A stretch of DNA of 64,000 nucleotides from Apus apus (taxonomy: Eukaryota > Chordata > Aves > Apodiformes > Apodidae). The translations under genes and the position numbers were made by a program. The notes beneath the pieces are model-generated. The model saw nothing but the letters and a program-made list of their open reading frames with translations, searched no databases and had not been told where the DNA came from. Where the stretch lies: the NCBI RefSeq assembly GCF_020740795.1, contig NC_067282.1, forward strand, positions 53,265,290 to 53,329,289. Reading direction: 5' to 3'. Shown piece after piece: positions 12,778 through 28,271 of this stretch (position 1 is its first letter; each line of letters opens with the position of its first letter).

Positions 12778-15700
12778 CTGTAAATAAATAAAAAGTATAA
12801 TTATCCATCAACAGTTATTCTTCAAAAGAATTACACCTTTTTACTGTTTGTAAGGGATTAAGTTAATTCAGAATGTGAAACTAAGCACGTATAACAAGTA
12901 CCATATGACTTCAAGGATGAAGTATTAGATGTTTATGATAAATACTAAAGCAACTCAGAATTTACTCCCTTTCAACAGTTCTGACTTCAAAAAAGAGACA
13001 AAAGTTCTACGAATGCTGTAAAGTTCTACAATATCCTCTTTCTGGAGGCATGAGAATGAAGTGAAAGCCTGAGAAGGAAACTTAGCATCTCCTTTTGGTC
13101 AGGTAATTTCATTTTTAATCAGGCTGGTAGTGAACCAGTTTTCACTCATGTCAGCAGTAAAGTTTCTACTGACCAGAAACGAGGGCAGAGAGCAAGCCCA
13201 GGAACTTTGGTTTCAAAGTGCTATCTCCACTTGAAAAGCCTGTTTCATGCTCTTTCTGGTTAATTTAGCTGAAACTGAGTCTGCCAGACCCATTTCCAAG
13301 ACAGGCTTTCCCCTCTCTGTTATCCTTTTTGATTCATTAGGGAGTGCCACAAATGGTCTGAGAAAATGCCAAGTGCTTTTTACCAGGAGAACCACAGCTC
13401 TCATGCTCCAAGAAGTGATGTTTGAAACCAATGGAGCCAGAAGAAGTGATGTGGCAAGACTGAGGTATGCAGATGAAGGTTCATTAGCAGTGAACAGAAT
13501 TTTTGTAGCTTTTAATCCCATTACTCTAGAATTTCAGCTCAGGAGTTCAACAGCATTTCCACACCATGAGAAGCAATTTGTTATAGAGATGCTAGAAACT
13601 GCTGCTTGCAAGAGAAGGACCCTGATAGAGCCAGAAATAGGAATGGCAAAATACAGGTAAGAGGTACAAACCTTTGTAGAAGGAGTATTTGTTAGAATCC
13701 TAGAATGGTTTGGCTTGGAAAGGACCTTAAAAATAATCTAGTTCCAACTCCCTTACCATGGAACCTTCCACTAGACCAGGTTGCTCAAAGGCTCAGAGTT
13801 GTTTAAAGTTTAATTTTTGGGAAAAAAAAAAAACAAGAAGTGGCTCTAGAAGACAAGTTTTAATCCAGTTAGTTTATAAAGATTCATAACTCTGTTACTT
13901 GTGTACTCTAATGAGATTCGGTCAAGCACTAGTTCTACAACTGACTGTTATACTCTTGTAGGCAACACTAACCTCCTACATTCCAATTATAAATGCAAAC
14001 CCACCATAAAGCTGATGTTCAGAAGTTGTGGTTGAGGATTCTCCACCCTCCCTCCCCCTTCTATGCAAGCTGCTTTCTCTTACTGTAACACAAAGGCACC
14101 TGACTGCTCATGTGCTTACCTGCTCACTGATTGTGGATGCTTCAGCCACAATGAGGACAATTATGTTACCAACAGCCACCGTCAGCAGCCATCCTGCCTG
14201 CAGCACTGCCTTCATGTTAGATGGGGCCTAGAGAAGCAAAGGCACTTCAGCTTTAATCAGACACTGCTACCACTTATTTTCTGATGCTTACCACATTCTT
14301 TACATTGTAACAAACACTAGTTGTCTGGGGACTTCTTGGTTTGGTTGGCATTTGTGTTGTGTTTTTTGTTTTAATTTAAAATGTATATAGAGAACTAAAC
14401 AGGCCTGAGGAAGGCTTTGAGGAGCAAGAGGTTGCTAATACTGACTGTAACACCTTTTACTTTGTACACATTGAGTAACTAACAGGCACATTTCGCATCT
14501 GACTCGGTTGCATGTGGCACACATTAAATTAAGAAATGGAGTGCATCATAGCCCAGCAAGGCACATCTTAGGGTGTTCCCATCCCTGCAGTTTATGGACT
14601 CAGAATTAAGGGAATAAATACACACAGCTGATAATACAAACGAGAGCTGGAAAACAAAGGAATTAAAAATATATCATCAAACTGCCACTAAATATTCTAT
14701 GGAAGGAATTGGTGTGGGGATAACGTGTCAGTACTTGTTCAGTTTATATTTGAGTGCTCTCCTGTTTGGTTTTGCAGCAGCAGTGCAGTTCCACTTATTT
14801 GCAATGGGAAGTCACACATGGGAAGGAGATATAAATATTGATGGTCAAGTCTGCAAATGATATAATTCAGCAGAGCTTAATGGAAAACACTGAATGCAAG
14901 TGAAACAAAGCCAACTTAGATCAGCCTATAGTCCTATTAGTGAGCTCTGAAGGACATAGCTGTCCAAAGCAGTAGTATGAAAGCACCACTTAAAAACAAC
15001 AGGTCACAGAAGATCTTCATTTGCACCAGGATTCCTAACACAAGGAGAGCTCTGAAGGGCAAAACCTACCTGTGAATATGAAAACTCAAGCCCAGTGACA
15101 GAGAAGACTACTTCTGCACACGTAAGAATAAAATACTGAGGAATCTGCCAAGCCATATGGACTGTATTGGGTGGGACGTCTTCAGAATATTCTACAGCAA
15201 GAGTTTCTGCAGTACACTGGAAATTAAAATGACACATTACAAACAGTGATAAAGTGTCTTGTACACAAAGTACTCTAAGCAGTTCTGTATCATCTCCTCA
15301 GTTATATATATACACACAGTTCTGGGTAAATAAGAAATAATGTATGTGAAGCACTGCATACCTAGTTATAAAGCAGTAGTTATTTTATAGGAGATGCCAT
15401 GCAAATTCTCAGTGTCTAACAGGCTAAAGTTTTAAGGCCATTAATGATGAACATACATTCTTGCATTATGTCATAATCATACATACCTAACATTATTTTT
15501 ATAGTTAACATGGTTTTATGTTCTGTTTAACATACCTGAGTTTTATCATATGTATGACTAAGGACAAGAGTGATAATTCTACAAGTGTTTTTTTTTTAAT
15601 TAAAATAAAATGTTGCCATGAAAATTAATTCTGTATTGTCTGTTCAAAAGCACTGGCAACTTACCTCATTAATTACAATAGTATAGGCACTGCCAAATCC

Positions 15701-18700
15701 AAATGCCTGTGCAGGAGCTGAACAAGTGACTGAATTTCTAGTGGCTGTAATTGTATCTTTTCTGAAAAAGAAAAAACACATCTCAGACCATAGGCATAGA
15801 CAATTGTGTGTATCATAAAAAATGAGAGAGTTCTATGCCCTTTTCCCAGGGTCAAGCATGTTTTTAAGTGGCTTGATTAGGGTAAGGGAAAATGCTTACC
15901 TTCCTCCTGCAAAGATGGTATAATTACTGGCAGAAAGAGACATCAGTTCTCCAAAAGAAGTGTCACCCATAGTGACGTTGACAGGATCAGGCAAATTGTT
16001 TATGAACCTTAAAAATGCAACAATGTTGAAACACTAAACAAAGTATGTGTAAGTCAAAGAAGGCAGGTTTTACTTTTAATTAGATATTGGCAGCACAGTA
16101 TCCCCTTCCATTTCTGTCCATCAACATTTTTGAAAGAACTCTAAGTCTCTGGAAGCGTGGCTAACGCAAAAAGCAATCTAGACCCACATCAGCCCCCTGT
16201 CTGCTTAGAAGGATGGCAAAAGCAAGCTTCTGCTACAACCAATAACAAATGCATCTGCAAATAGAAGATGGAGAAGAAAAGCAGGGGAGTGATACCATAC
16301 TTGTGACCCAAGATGAAAAAGGGGAACACGCAACCTGCGCCGGTTGTCTCCAAAAAAGTCTAGACAATGGAGAACAGCATATGCTTCCAATTTCAGCTAA
16401 GTTATACCCAAAGTAGATATGCAAGACAACTTAAATGGAACATGCCCCAGAAGTCCCTACAACCCCTAACCACTGAGTGAAGTGCCCAGCAAGTGGTGAG
16501 CTCCCACAGCATAGAAAATTATGGTAAGCAAGGAGAACCCACCCAACAGGCAGATTGAAGAGACAGCCACACTAGAGCCAAAATTTAGGAGGAAACAAAC
16601 TCTACCTGATGAGATTATTTCCTGCTCCTGGTTTTGAAGTGACATTGTCAAACAGCTGATGGAAGAAACCATTATTAAGATACTTTTCTGGCAAAAGTGA
16701 ACAACTTAAATGTGCACTATTACATAGCAGTGAGAATTATCAGAGATTTCAGAGCAAGGCTCCAGATTTCCCTGTCAGGATCCTACTAGAAAACACTGTA
16801 TGACCACACATTTAAGTCTTGGTGAAAGGGTAACCATCAAATTAAACACTAAATTGGTAATTTTTTTACTTTGTTTTTTTAAACATCTTGTCCTGCTCTC
16901 TACAGCTCACCAGTCTCACTAGTGCAGCAGAGAGAAGAGACAGAAAACACCACAAAGTGGAAAGCTTCCCAGACAGAGCTTGTCCTCTCAGCTTCACACA
17001 CCGTGTAGATACTGCTAAGGCATTAATGTACATCTTGGGAATTAAGCAGACTTACCCATTCAGCAACAAGGTCAGTCTCAGTTTTTTTAACTTCAAGAGT
17101 GTGACGGTTTCCCTCTGCAAAGTCAAAAAACCTTGCTGTTGTTATACCTCCAGAGGTTACGTTTAGTGATGTCAACTCAGAACGCTCAAATGTCATGTAG
17201 TCCGTCTGCAAAGACAAACAAATTGCCATGAATTTCCCTGCAAGTGCATGTTTGTCTGCACCTTTGAGGGAGCGTGAAGGACTTTGGGGTGAAGGGGAAT
17301 GTGTCAGAAGTTTACAAGTGTGCTACTTCTGAAGTGCCAGAGTTCATGAGCATCTCCTCACTTTCATTTCTGTTTGGTTTTCCACATCAAGCACTAATTT
17401 CAGTTTATCACTATTTTTTATTCATTTTTTTTATTACACAAGCTTCAAAGCAACAGGACCTTCCCACAATCATTATAGAATAGCTGTTATATTTTCCTGT
17501 GCATTTCTTGCTCCAGATAAATCAGGCTTACCACCTCCACTACCAAATAAAATAATGTTAAGATACTGAGGCAGCACTAGCATAAATTAAGATGTAGCCT
17601 ATTCCAAATAGTAACATCTCCTAAGAAATGCAAATGCAAGCTGCATATTTCTGCTTTTAGCATAAAAGAAGTTACTATTAGCAGGACATGTTTTAAATAT
17701 TCTAAATACATTTCTCATCAACAGAAAATAGTTAAACATCAATAAACACATTAATGTAGAACTAACAAAACCCTTGTTTTATACGATTATAAAATGGTTT
17801 TTATAATCCAAAACATCTGGATTATAAAATGTCTATAGTGGGGAGTGGAGCATTTTACACTGTTCATTTTAAGGTATGCACCATGCTTATACCAATTCCA
17901 CATCAGCATACAGTTTGAGTGCCCATATCTTCTCCTCACAGCTCAGTTTCCGTGTGAGGCAAATGGAAGAGGATGGAATAGAGTTTCTCCTCTTATATGG
18001 AAGCAGGAGTGCAGGCTATTAAAGAACACACTTCCTAACTTAATTAAAATTATTTAAAATGTCCATCGGCTCTACCACATTTAGCTGTCAATAGGGCTAT
18101 CAAGGTTGTACAGCAACAGAGCCTGAAAAGGTTATTAGGCAGCAAAATCTGAAGTTTCATATATGTAACAGTGTAGCCACAGAAAGCTCCTTGTTCAAGT
18201 AAGTGATCACTTGCAGTAAGAGCCAATGACTTACTAGAGCTGAATGGACTTTTACTGAAGGAAGGAGTGTTCTTGCTGTTAAGAAATGACACCTTTTTAG
18301 CAAGAGTGAAGTTTACATTTAGTTCAAAGTCACTATTAAGTTTCTTACGCTTTCTTGAAAAATATGCTTGCCAAAATAAACTAGTACTGCTTTGAATATT
18401 GAAATAGTTACCATTTCTGTATTCACTGTTTTTTCAGTAACAATTCATTTCACAATACAAAAAAAAAAAAATCCTTAAAATTTCTAAAGAAAAAAAAGCC
18501 CTAGAAATGATAAATATTGAACCATTAGTTAAGGACCAGTTTAACATACTCCATTAGATTTTTAAATTTATTTTTCTTACTTGCTGATCTCCAGATCTCC
18601 TTACTTACCCACTTCATAGGTTGTACTGTCACATCCTCAAGTTGAGATCCAAATCGAACTGTTGCACTATGAGCACCTAGATTTATTATTTTGATTTGGG

Positions 18701-21700
18701 ATTGGTTACCTACAGGGAAGACTGGAATAGTTTTCTGTAAGGACAGAAAATGCAAAATCAGTTCCCTATCATAAGTCACATGGAAAAAGGACTAAAATTA
18801 TGGTGATCTCAATTATCTCATGAGGAAGAACAGCATTTGCCTGAAGGATGCAGCTTCAACAATGGGTTTTATTACTAGTCTCACAAGCTGCCTTACTGCA
18901 GGAAAGGAGTCTTTCACCCACAACAATGCCTCTATGGCCACATGTGACTTCTCTTTGATCACATCCTGCAGCATGCTGCCACTACCAAGGCCACACTGCA
19001 GTTCAAGGAATGGGCTTTTCCCACATCTTACGGCTACCTGGGTCCTGAGTGTCTTCGTACCATGTTCTGACTTGTTCTTCCCTGCTGCTGAACTGGGCAG
19101 AAATGTATTGGCACTGACCAGTGTGATAGACCATTGAAAATGAACTTCTCCCAAGTAAAAAGCAGTAGAACACGAGGGAACGACCTCAGGTTGTGCCAGG
19201 GGAGGTTTACATTGGGTATTAGGAAAAACTGATTTACTGAAGGGGTTTCAGGCACTGGAACAGGCTGCCTGGGACAGTTGTGGAGCCACCATCCCTGAAG
19301 GTATTTAAAAGATTTGTAGATGTGGTGCATAGGGAGATGGTTTAGTCAAAAACTTGGCAGTGATGTTACACCTCACCTTCAGCCTAAATATCAGAAGAGA
19401 TCAGAGATACCAAGCAGCTCCCTGGCAGGCCAAACCAATCTCTAGTTTTCAGCTTTTAAACTCAGACTAAAGACCTGAGGTTGCATCTAATGCATGATTT
19501 ATGTTAAATGCAGAGATTATGTTTAGCAGGATGGTGTTCATAGCTAGTTAATTGTATTAAGCTAATCACACTCTCACAATATTCTTTATTATTTTCCCTC
19601 CCTCTGCTTCTCTGCTTGGTTCTGAATTTAGGAGGCTTGGCTCATTTTCCCCCTAAACACACTTTGTTCTGTACTACCATCTAAAAGTAACAGTAAATAC
19701 TTGCATGTGGCTGAACTTACGTCTATCTGCACTTGCACAAGGGCAGCAGCAACAAAAGCCATAGACGCAAGGAACATGCCCACAGTCATCTTCCTCAAGG
19801 GCCTAGTAAAACAACAAAACACATCTGTGAGTTTCAAGACTAACATTAATTCAAAGTTTCAGCTGTTGGTTGTTTTCTTTCCATGGTGTGAAACTCAAAT
19901 GGCCACAAGTAGCATGTTATCTCCATTTGAAGGGCTGATGTTGTTAGAGAAGGTATCCTGCTAAGCTGAGTGCCTCAATCCATAGTTACACTACTGGGAA
20001 ATAAATCTTTCCTGTAGCATCTTGATAATCTGTTACTCTGCGTGTGCTGGGCTCGGACGTTGACTGAACATAATTATTAGGTTTCTAGAAAAGTCTGATC
20101 TGCAGGAAGAAAAAACATCCCAATACAGTATGGTTTAAAACAGGGCATTAAAACAATGAGGAACTAGATAAGAAGTTACACCTTTTAAAAACGGCAACAC
20201 CTTGTGCCTAGATTGCAATGTTTAAATCAAGTTAATATTGAACAACAAAAAAGTCTGGGAAATATGTTGAACTAGGAAACATCTACTGACATTCAGGTAA
20301 GTTGTAAGGGTAAACGTAAGGCAGATATTTTGTTTATGGCGTTGTTTCTCAGATGCAGAGTGTCCACCAGTGAATAACCATGTTTCCAGCACAGCACATT
20401 CCCTCTGTTTTTCATAACTAGATGGAAAAACAGAATTGCATCTTCACCCTACAAAAACTGTTTTGAGAATGGTATTCTCTTCTGCCTCTCTAACTTGCAA
20501 GTGCTAGCCACTTCATTATCAACATTACAAATCATGTGAAATGCTCTCTGAAGCTACACACAGAAGTATTCAGTGAGCCAAAGTCCTCCCTGGGACTGGA
20601 GAGGAAACACATCTCCTCTCAGGTAGTTTTAAGCCCAAAACATGACACATACTAAGGATGTATGTTGTATTTCTACTTCATATACTTCAGGAGGTAGAGG
20701 GAGAAGACAAGAGGGAAGTGGAAAACAGTAAACAGAATCTCTCCTGCAATTAAAATATTTTGTCCTTAACTGGAAAATATTGTTACTTTATTATTCAGTT
20801 GTTACTTTACTATCAGATTATCTTCCTCTAGTCTGTGCTGACTCTACATACCTCTTGCAGTATTTTATGAAGTTTTTAATTTTAATTTCTTTAAAATATT
20901 AACCCCATTTTAAGTACACTGCTATTTTCTCCTTAGCTGAACGCTTGCCCTTATTACATTAAGAATGGAAGAGCCTCATGAGCCCCTGTTAAAGTCAGAT
21001 AAGTACATCAACTTACGTAAAATTGATCCTACATTTCCTGATTAAAGGATAAATCACAGCATCTACAACCGGGACCATTATAATAATCAGGATCGGATTC
21101 ACAGTCTGTCAAAGATGAACATAAGGGGAAAAAATGTATTTCAAAGTTGTTGTTTTTTTTAAGACAGACAATTTATATACATATACAAACACACATGCAT
21201 ACATGGACACGCACACATATAAATAAATACTATCTCTAGGAAGCACTTAGAATTGGCAGAGAGAAGATTACTGTACCTGCATTTGGTCTGGCTGAATATG
21301 AATAGTTCCCTGGTGAAGAAACAAGAAACAGGATTTCATATTATGACAACAAATAAAATCAATATGAAAGTAAATGTTGATTAAGGAAAAAAAAGCAATA
21401 AAAAGTAACCTACAAAACTCCCATCCATTGTTGTGGCTTGCAATGTCCATCTTGAGCCCTTAACAAAAGAAGAGAAAGTTAAATGCCACAGTAAATAAAT
21501 TTTCCAAAGTTCCTCTTGAATTGTTTTCATAAGTAAAGTGTTGGGAAAGACATACAATAAAAAAACGAAGCTAGCTTGCTACAGGAGTATTCTTACTCTG
21601 CAATGTAAACATTTGAACAAAGTGATCCTCATGGCCCATTTCACTTTATTTACTAGTTTTGTGAAATAGAGTGGAAAATACTTTAGATGCAGAGATTACC

Positions 21701-24700
21701 CAGAGAGATGCCAAGCACACGCTGTGCACAGAAACCACAGGGCACCTTTGTGCCACCTGCCTGAGCCTGGGCACCACACATCATGGACATGCCTGTCCTT
21801 CCCTCCCACAGCCCAGCAGTGAGCAGCCAGGCTGGGGCTGGGCCTGCCTGGAGCCCTCTACCCAGATAAGCTGCTGACTGCCAGGTCAAGAGGATGGGTC
21901 AATGGTAGGACAAGGGGTAATGGTTTTAAGCTAGAGAAGGGGAGAGTTCTTTAGTATGAGGGTGGTGGATCACTGGAATGGGTTGCTTAGGGAGGTGATG
22001 GAGGACCCATTCCTGGAGACATTCAAATTCAGGCTTGATGGGGCTCTGAGCAATCCATTCTAGTGTGAGATGTCCCTGCTTATTGTAGGGAGGTTGGACT
22101 AGATGGTCTTTAGAGATGCCTCCCAGCCCAAGACATTCTATGATTCTATGAGGGGCTGACTTTCAGCTTGAGCCCAGGATGAGACATAAATGTGCATCCA
22201 AGGGGCAATGGGTGCAAACTGGAGCATAGGAGTTCCACATAAGTGTGAGGAAAAACTTCTTTACTGTGAGAGTGACAGAGCACTGGAACAGGCTGCCCAG
22301 AGAGGTTGTGGAGTCTCCTTCGCTGGAGACATTCAAAACCTGCCTGGACGTGTTCCTGTGTGATGTGCTCTGGGTGATCCTGCTCCGGCAGGGGGGTTGG
22401 ACTAGATGATCTTTCGAGGTCCCTTCCAACCCCTAAGATTCTGTGATTATGTGATCTGCTGTCTTAGAGATGGGTTCTTACTCATGTAATGAGCATTTAG
22501 TTCTGAATTTGCAACAGGTCATTCTGATAGTTACAAGCTCATCGGTATTAGACTAAAGCAGCACAATCTGGGCACTGTAGACATAGTTTCCTACATTCTG
22601 CCTTGGATGAAGCTTTTCAGTTCTCTCAGATACACTCCTAAATTCATACTTCACTATGAAAGCCTGCTTCCATGAGTCCTGAGCACTCAGTCCAGCAAGT
22701 GAATAGGAATCACACTTCTGCTTGAAGGCGTGAGGTATCTCTAACAGCTTTGAGTCAGTGAGCAAACTGGCATCTCCAGGTCATTGCAGCCCTGATTCTC
22801 CAGAGCATTTACACTAGGACCCTAAACTTCATCTCATAGCTGACAGTGGAAGAAGTGTGAGAACTAAGACAGCCTTAAATTACTGTGTCATCCTCTGAGT
22901 CCTGGCTGATGTAAGATCTGGACAGGCCTGAGTCACTGAAACAGTCCTGAGCACATCCAGATAAGCTGACTTGCCCCTTGGTGCAGAACATCCCGTACTA
23001 ACATGACTCAGTAACTACCTCTCTGCATTAGAACCAGGTTAAAGAATTTGCAAAGAATTATATTCCACCCTCCCATAAGCACCTCTGGTGACCTCATACT
23101 ATGTAGAGTGATGTGGTACAGCTCTAATTACCAAGCCAAACAATTTCTACTTTACCTGCTGGTCAAAGAGTGCCCAGAACATGGGAAGGGGGATGTAAAG
23201 GAAAAGCACTTTCAACACCATCTTAGTCTGAGCAATCAGTCGTTTCTGCAGCAAATGAGAATTACACAGGAAGAATTGGTCAAAAAAAGAAGAAAGAAGA
23301 AAAAAAAAAAAAAAAGAGAGATAGACAGTTGCAGACATTCACAACACAGTAGTGGGTAAAGAGACAACAAGTAGTATTTACCCATGTTCTAAAGTTTGGA
23401 GGTTGCGGGTACTTCTGCAGATTTCTGTTAAAAAGCAGAAGGTCTGCTAGTGAGTGTGGGAAGGGCTGCTGGTTAAAGGTGACACTGATACAGGACAGAC
23501 CTGTGCCCCTTGGCACGTGTACTGTGCTCTGTGCTGCTTTGTTTTTCTAGGAAGGGGGCATTTGAACGACCTGTGACTGGGGAGTGCATTTCACACAGGC
23601 AAAATGCATATAGGCAAAAGGAAAACAAAAGGGATAGACTAAGGGTTCTGCTGCCATTGATATCAGAATATGGAGGCATAGGACGTGGCTGGGGACTGGG
23701 AGACGCAATGCTTTGGGAGTCATGGTAAGGAGCTTGTATTGAGGCCAGGAGGATGCAGTGTTCATCCACTTAAGCTGAGATTCCTAAGCATAATTCTCCA
23801 GTTTGATTCCATGACAAGTGTTATGGCCCTGTGTGTTAACCATGACAGCCAACCCCATGCCCATTTTTCCCTCCTACAGTCATTGTACTAGGATACTTGT
23901 GCTTGAAGCCAGTTTACTGAGAGAAACAAAAAGGTGACAAGAAAAACACTTGCTGTTTAACTAACTCAAAAACTAAGAGGTGCTCATATTTGTTTGATAA
24001 GGGAAATGGTCTCTTCTTCATCGCCCCTGAATTTCCCTGGGAAGCATATGATCCCACAAAGCATCAAGTGACACAGCTCTGCTTTCTCCCACAGGAGCTG
24101 GGGAGAATCCCAGGGGAGCACTGAGGTTTGGCCAGAGCATTAGCTTCTAAATGATTGAGAGGCCCAAATCTGTCTGTCCAGCACTTGAGGCAGTGGAACA
24201 GAGCAGACAGAAGGGAAGCTGAGGATCAGAGGATCTGATGGCACAGGAGTGCTCAGGCAGCACTTACATCATACTTCTCACTCGCCCAGTCTAACCAGTG
24301 TTCTCTCTTGGGGAACTCCTTGCTGCGATGCCGAAACCGGTTTTTGATGGCAAACTGAGGAGAGACAGAATTTTGTTTAATGGCAATTATAAATACTTGC
24401 ATAGTATTTGTAAATGCTACAGGCTGTTTTGTCATTAAAAATGACACTCCTGCTTCCTAGTGCTAAAGCTTAACTCTGTTAACTGCTCCGGGCATCTAAG
24501 GGAATATGGCATTTAAGGCCTCACACTGCATATCCAGCAGAGCATGCACCTGGGATTAGGCAAACCAAGCAGCTCAGAGAGGTCTCTCTCAATGCGGGTT
24601 GCTGGTAGGATCTTGAAGACCTGCCTACTTCAGACCAACTTACGTACAACAATAAGTAGAAGAATGTTTTCAGAGCTGAATGGCTGTCAGTGTATTTCAC

Positions 24701-27700
24701 TATGAGAAGCTGCATCCTTGTCCTGATTTAAGTATTAAAGGTGAATCCTAAAAATCAGAGAACAGAATTGTTCTCTGTTACCCCCCTCCACCCTCCCAAG
24801 GGAAGATAGAAGGGGAATAAGGAAGAGAGACTTAAACTTTGGAAACTGAAACTAGAAACAAATTTACTATAACACAGGATAAAAGGGTGAAACGTGGGGG
24901 AAGAGCAGGTAAGCATCTATACACAAAACCAATCTCAAGGATGGCAGGGATATGGGAAAGGCAGGGCCACTCCAGGGCAGAGGTCCACAGCTCCTCCCAG
25001 CACCCGATGCAGTTGGACTCTGGAGTGAGCACGTGGGAAGCCGAAGGAACCAGCAGCAGCCCCAGCAAGGAGAAAGGAGCAGGTAGGGAGAAGGGCCCAG
25101 TTTCTGGCTCTCCTGGCTTTTATAGATTGTGACAGGAAGCGGGCGGGAACACTGACCCTTCCAGTCTGTCAGGGTCCTAAGGACCCTCTCTATATGTGCC
25201 AGGGTCTCCCAAACCATAACAATCCTGTAGATATTCCTCATACCTAATATGCACAAGTCCTGAAGAACTCCTGAGACTTCCTACATGGAAAGCATGCAAA
25301 GCTGAGCTGGGCCTTGGAGGCAGTGCTCTAAGCAACAGCCAAATTCACCTACAGAGATTTGGTTTTGGCAGCTCTTACAATATAAGCAGTGGTCTGGGCT
25401 GCACCAAGCTAGCAGATCTGCATGGAGAATGAAGAAGGCCTTCAATGAAAAAAATCACCTGATCTCAAAATTGAGGCACTGCAAAGTTGAGACATGCAGT
25501 ACGACTGATGCAGATTTAGCTGCCTTGCTTGCAGGCTTGTACTAAAACTGTAACACTCCTGGACCTCCCTAACACACTGGGGATCAATATACCTCTGCAT
25601 TGTAAATAACATTATTTTAATAAGCAATAATTTTTTTGCTGATAAGAGGTACTATTAGCTCTGCTCTTGACTCGGGTCAAGGCACCTGTGTTTCTCTTAC
25701 TACAGGGCTGCAATAAAGCATACAAACAAGGAAGGAATGATTCCCAGAAGTTGTGATGAATTTTTACACATCACTGACATCTTACTTTGTTTCCTCCAGG
25801 TATAAAGTCACATACAAACCAAGATATAGATAAATAAAAAGGCAGTCTAAATTTGGAGGTGTCAGTAAGAAGCCTTCCTTAAGGAAAAAAGTAAAACACT
25901 TCAGAAGCTTTCCTCACAATATGACAGATTTCTGGCCCAGGCAACTTTACTGAACAGTTTTTAAAACTGCTGCCAGGGTTTTTGGTAATACAAATAGTAC
26001 TTACTCCAATGCATTTGGAAACTTGAATCATTACATTTCCTCGAGGTTCAACTTTCTTGTACATTCCACTTCCAACTATGAACACAACTACAATAGGAAA
26101 TAGAGGAAAAAAAAAAAATCAAAACAACTGAGGAGTAACTGAAAATAGTGGCAAGAAATTTGATATGAAACTGTAACAGTCAAGCAGTGACATGGGGATG
26201 GCAATAAGCATCCTAAGGAGCAATGCAATTACCTGTTGGCATGTTATCATACAGTAAAAAACATTAATACCAGCAGATTGCTTTTATTTAAGAAAAAGGA
26301 CTAAATTTTGAAACTCTTTCGTTAAGTTCTCAGTGGGTTGTTAGCTTAATTGAGGGATGTTCAAAACGAGGACCACTCAGGTTCTTGGCTCTGGCTTGGC
26401 TGTACCAGATTAAGCCAGCTTTAAGAGCTCCTCCTCAGGAGTCCAGGGTGCTGTAGCTCAGGTCATGCAAGGCCACGTGAGGCTCTGGCTGAACCTCAGG
26501 ACTCGCCAAAGTGTCCTAAGCTCCCACATCCAGGCAAGCTCCCTTGCCTCACCCTCCCATGTGTAGGGCAGGACATGGGCAAAGCCCTGCAGCAACCATC
26601 CAGCCCGGGTGGGGTGCAGAGGCAAGATGGGTCACCCACCAACCCCAGCTGGAGGCCCACTCTTGGTGGGCTCCCAGTCAGGACCACGAAAGACCAGGAC
26701 CATGAGGGATGATACTGTGGTATGTATGGAAACACCCCCCCAGTTTCTTGGTCTTTGTGCTGCAGCAGAAAAGCTTGGGAAGCTGGTGAAAATGCAGGTG
26801 CTTGAGAAATACTGATACACCAATATGGCATTAATCCAGTGCAGGGACAATTACCTTCTACAATCTGCTGTCCTGAACTCCAGAGAGTTTCCACAAACTG
26901 GATTTTCTCGGAGTTCTCACCCTACATTCGAAAGATCTTATTTATACACCCCAGTAGTCCAAGAAACACTGGCAGTAAGCTATATAGTGTACAGAACTCT
27001 AGAGTATATTTGTGCCTCCCTCTAGTCTCAGTTTCTTTTGTAAAAATGAATGCTCCAGGTTAATTCCAAACACCACTCCTCCACCTCCTCCTCCCCCCAA
27101 GAAAGAAAAGTTTAAGTCAAAAATGGCAGAAAAAGATCAGATATTGGTAGAGGCTGATATCTGGAGATTTCTATCACTTACTCATTATTCTGTGATCGTT
27201 AAAATCTCACCATGTGTATAACTGAAGCAGCAAGATGGAAACAGTTCCACTTACCCAGGGCGACACCCATGAGGGCAGCAGGAACTCCGAAAGCTAGTGG
27301 GTAACATTGCTGTTTGCTATGGATGCCACACTCTTGAGCTGAAGTACAAGGTAACATGAGAAAAAAAGATCCAGTCAGCACTACCAGTATTTTACACAGG
27401 GTTTCTCTTCGCACTCACTGTTAACTCGGGGTGGGGGGTGGGGGATAAAAAATCTCTGCTGATGTTATTGACAGAGCAGATGATCAGTATCCAGCTTATA
27501 TTTCATTACTGAAAAGAGAAATTATGTAACAGAAAAATCCCAGAATAGTTTAGGTTGGAAGGGACCTCTGGACATTATCTAGTCCAAACCCCTCCTGCTC
27601 AAGCAGGGCCACCTGGAACTGGTTGTCCAGGACCACGTCCCGGTGGCTTTTGAGTATCTCCATGGATGGACACTCCACAGCCTCCCTTGCCAACCTGTGC

Positions 27701-28238
27701 CAGGGCTCAGTCACCCTCACAGTGAAAGTGCATTTCCTGATGTTCAGAGTGAACCTCCTGTGTTTCAGTTTGTGCCCATTACCTTTGCTCCTGTCACTGG
27801 GCACCACTGAGAAGACCCTGACTCTGTCTTCTTTGCGTTCTCCCTTCAGGTATTTATATACACTGATGAGATCCACCTGAGCCTTCTCTTCTCCAGGTTG
27901 AGCAGTCCCAGTTCTCTCAGCCTCTCCTCATAGGAGATTTACATTTAGTTTTACACTGAGAAGTGAAGAATCCTACTAGAATGGTCAAATGTATGTTCTT
28001 GGTGAGAAAGGAACCAGATTACAAAACTCTTGGGACAAGCTGAAAAATTTCTCAAACATACACCCTCCCCCACAGCAGTAGTCAGAGATTTGACTTCATA
28101 ATCTTCACACATACATTCTGAAACTACGCTCAAAGTCTGGACATAGCTACTAGCAGGGAAAAGTAAAAGACTAAACAAAATTATTACCTTTTTCACCATA
28201 CTTTTTCTACCAGTAAAATTAGAGAGTCTGATTTGGAA

Positions 28239-28271
<33 letters not shown>

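Noticed and set aside
13213-13660. 137-codon plus-strand frame with an overlapping 102-codon minus-strand frame in SLC15A1 intron 22
   Set aside because: No similarity recognised, low-complexity flanks and no splice context. Opposite-strand overlap suggests chance. Conservation would be needed to revive it.
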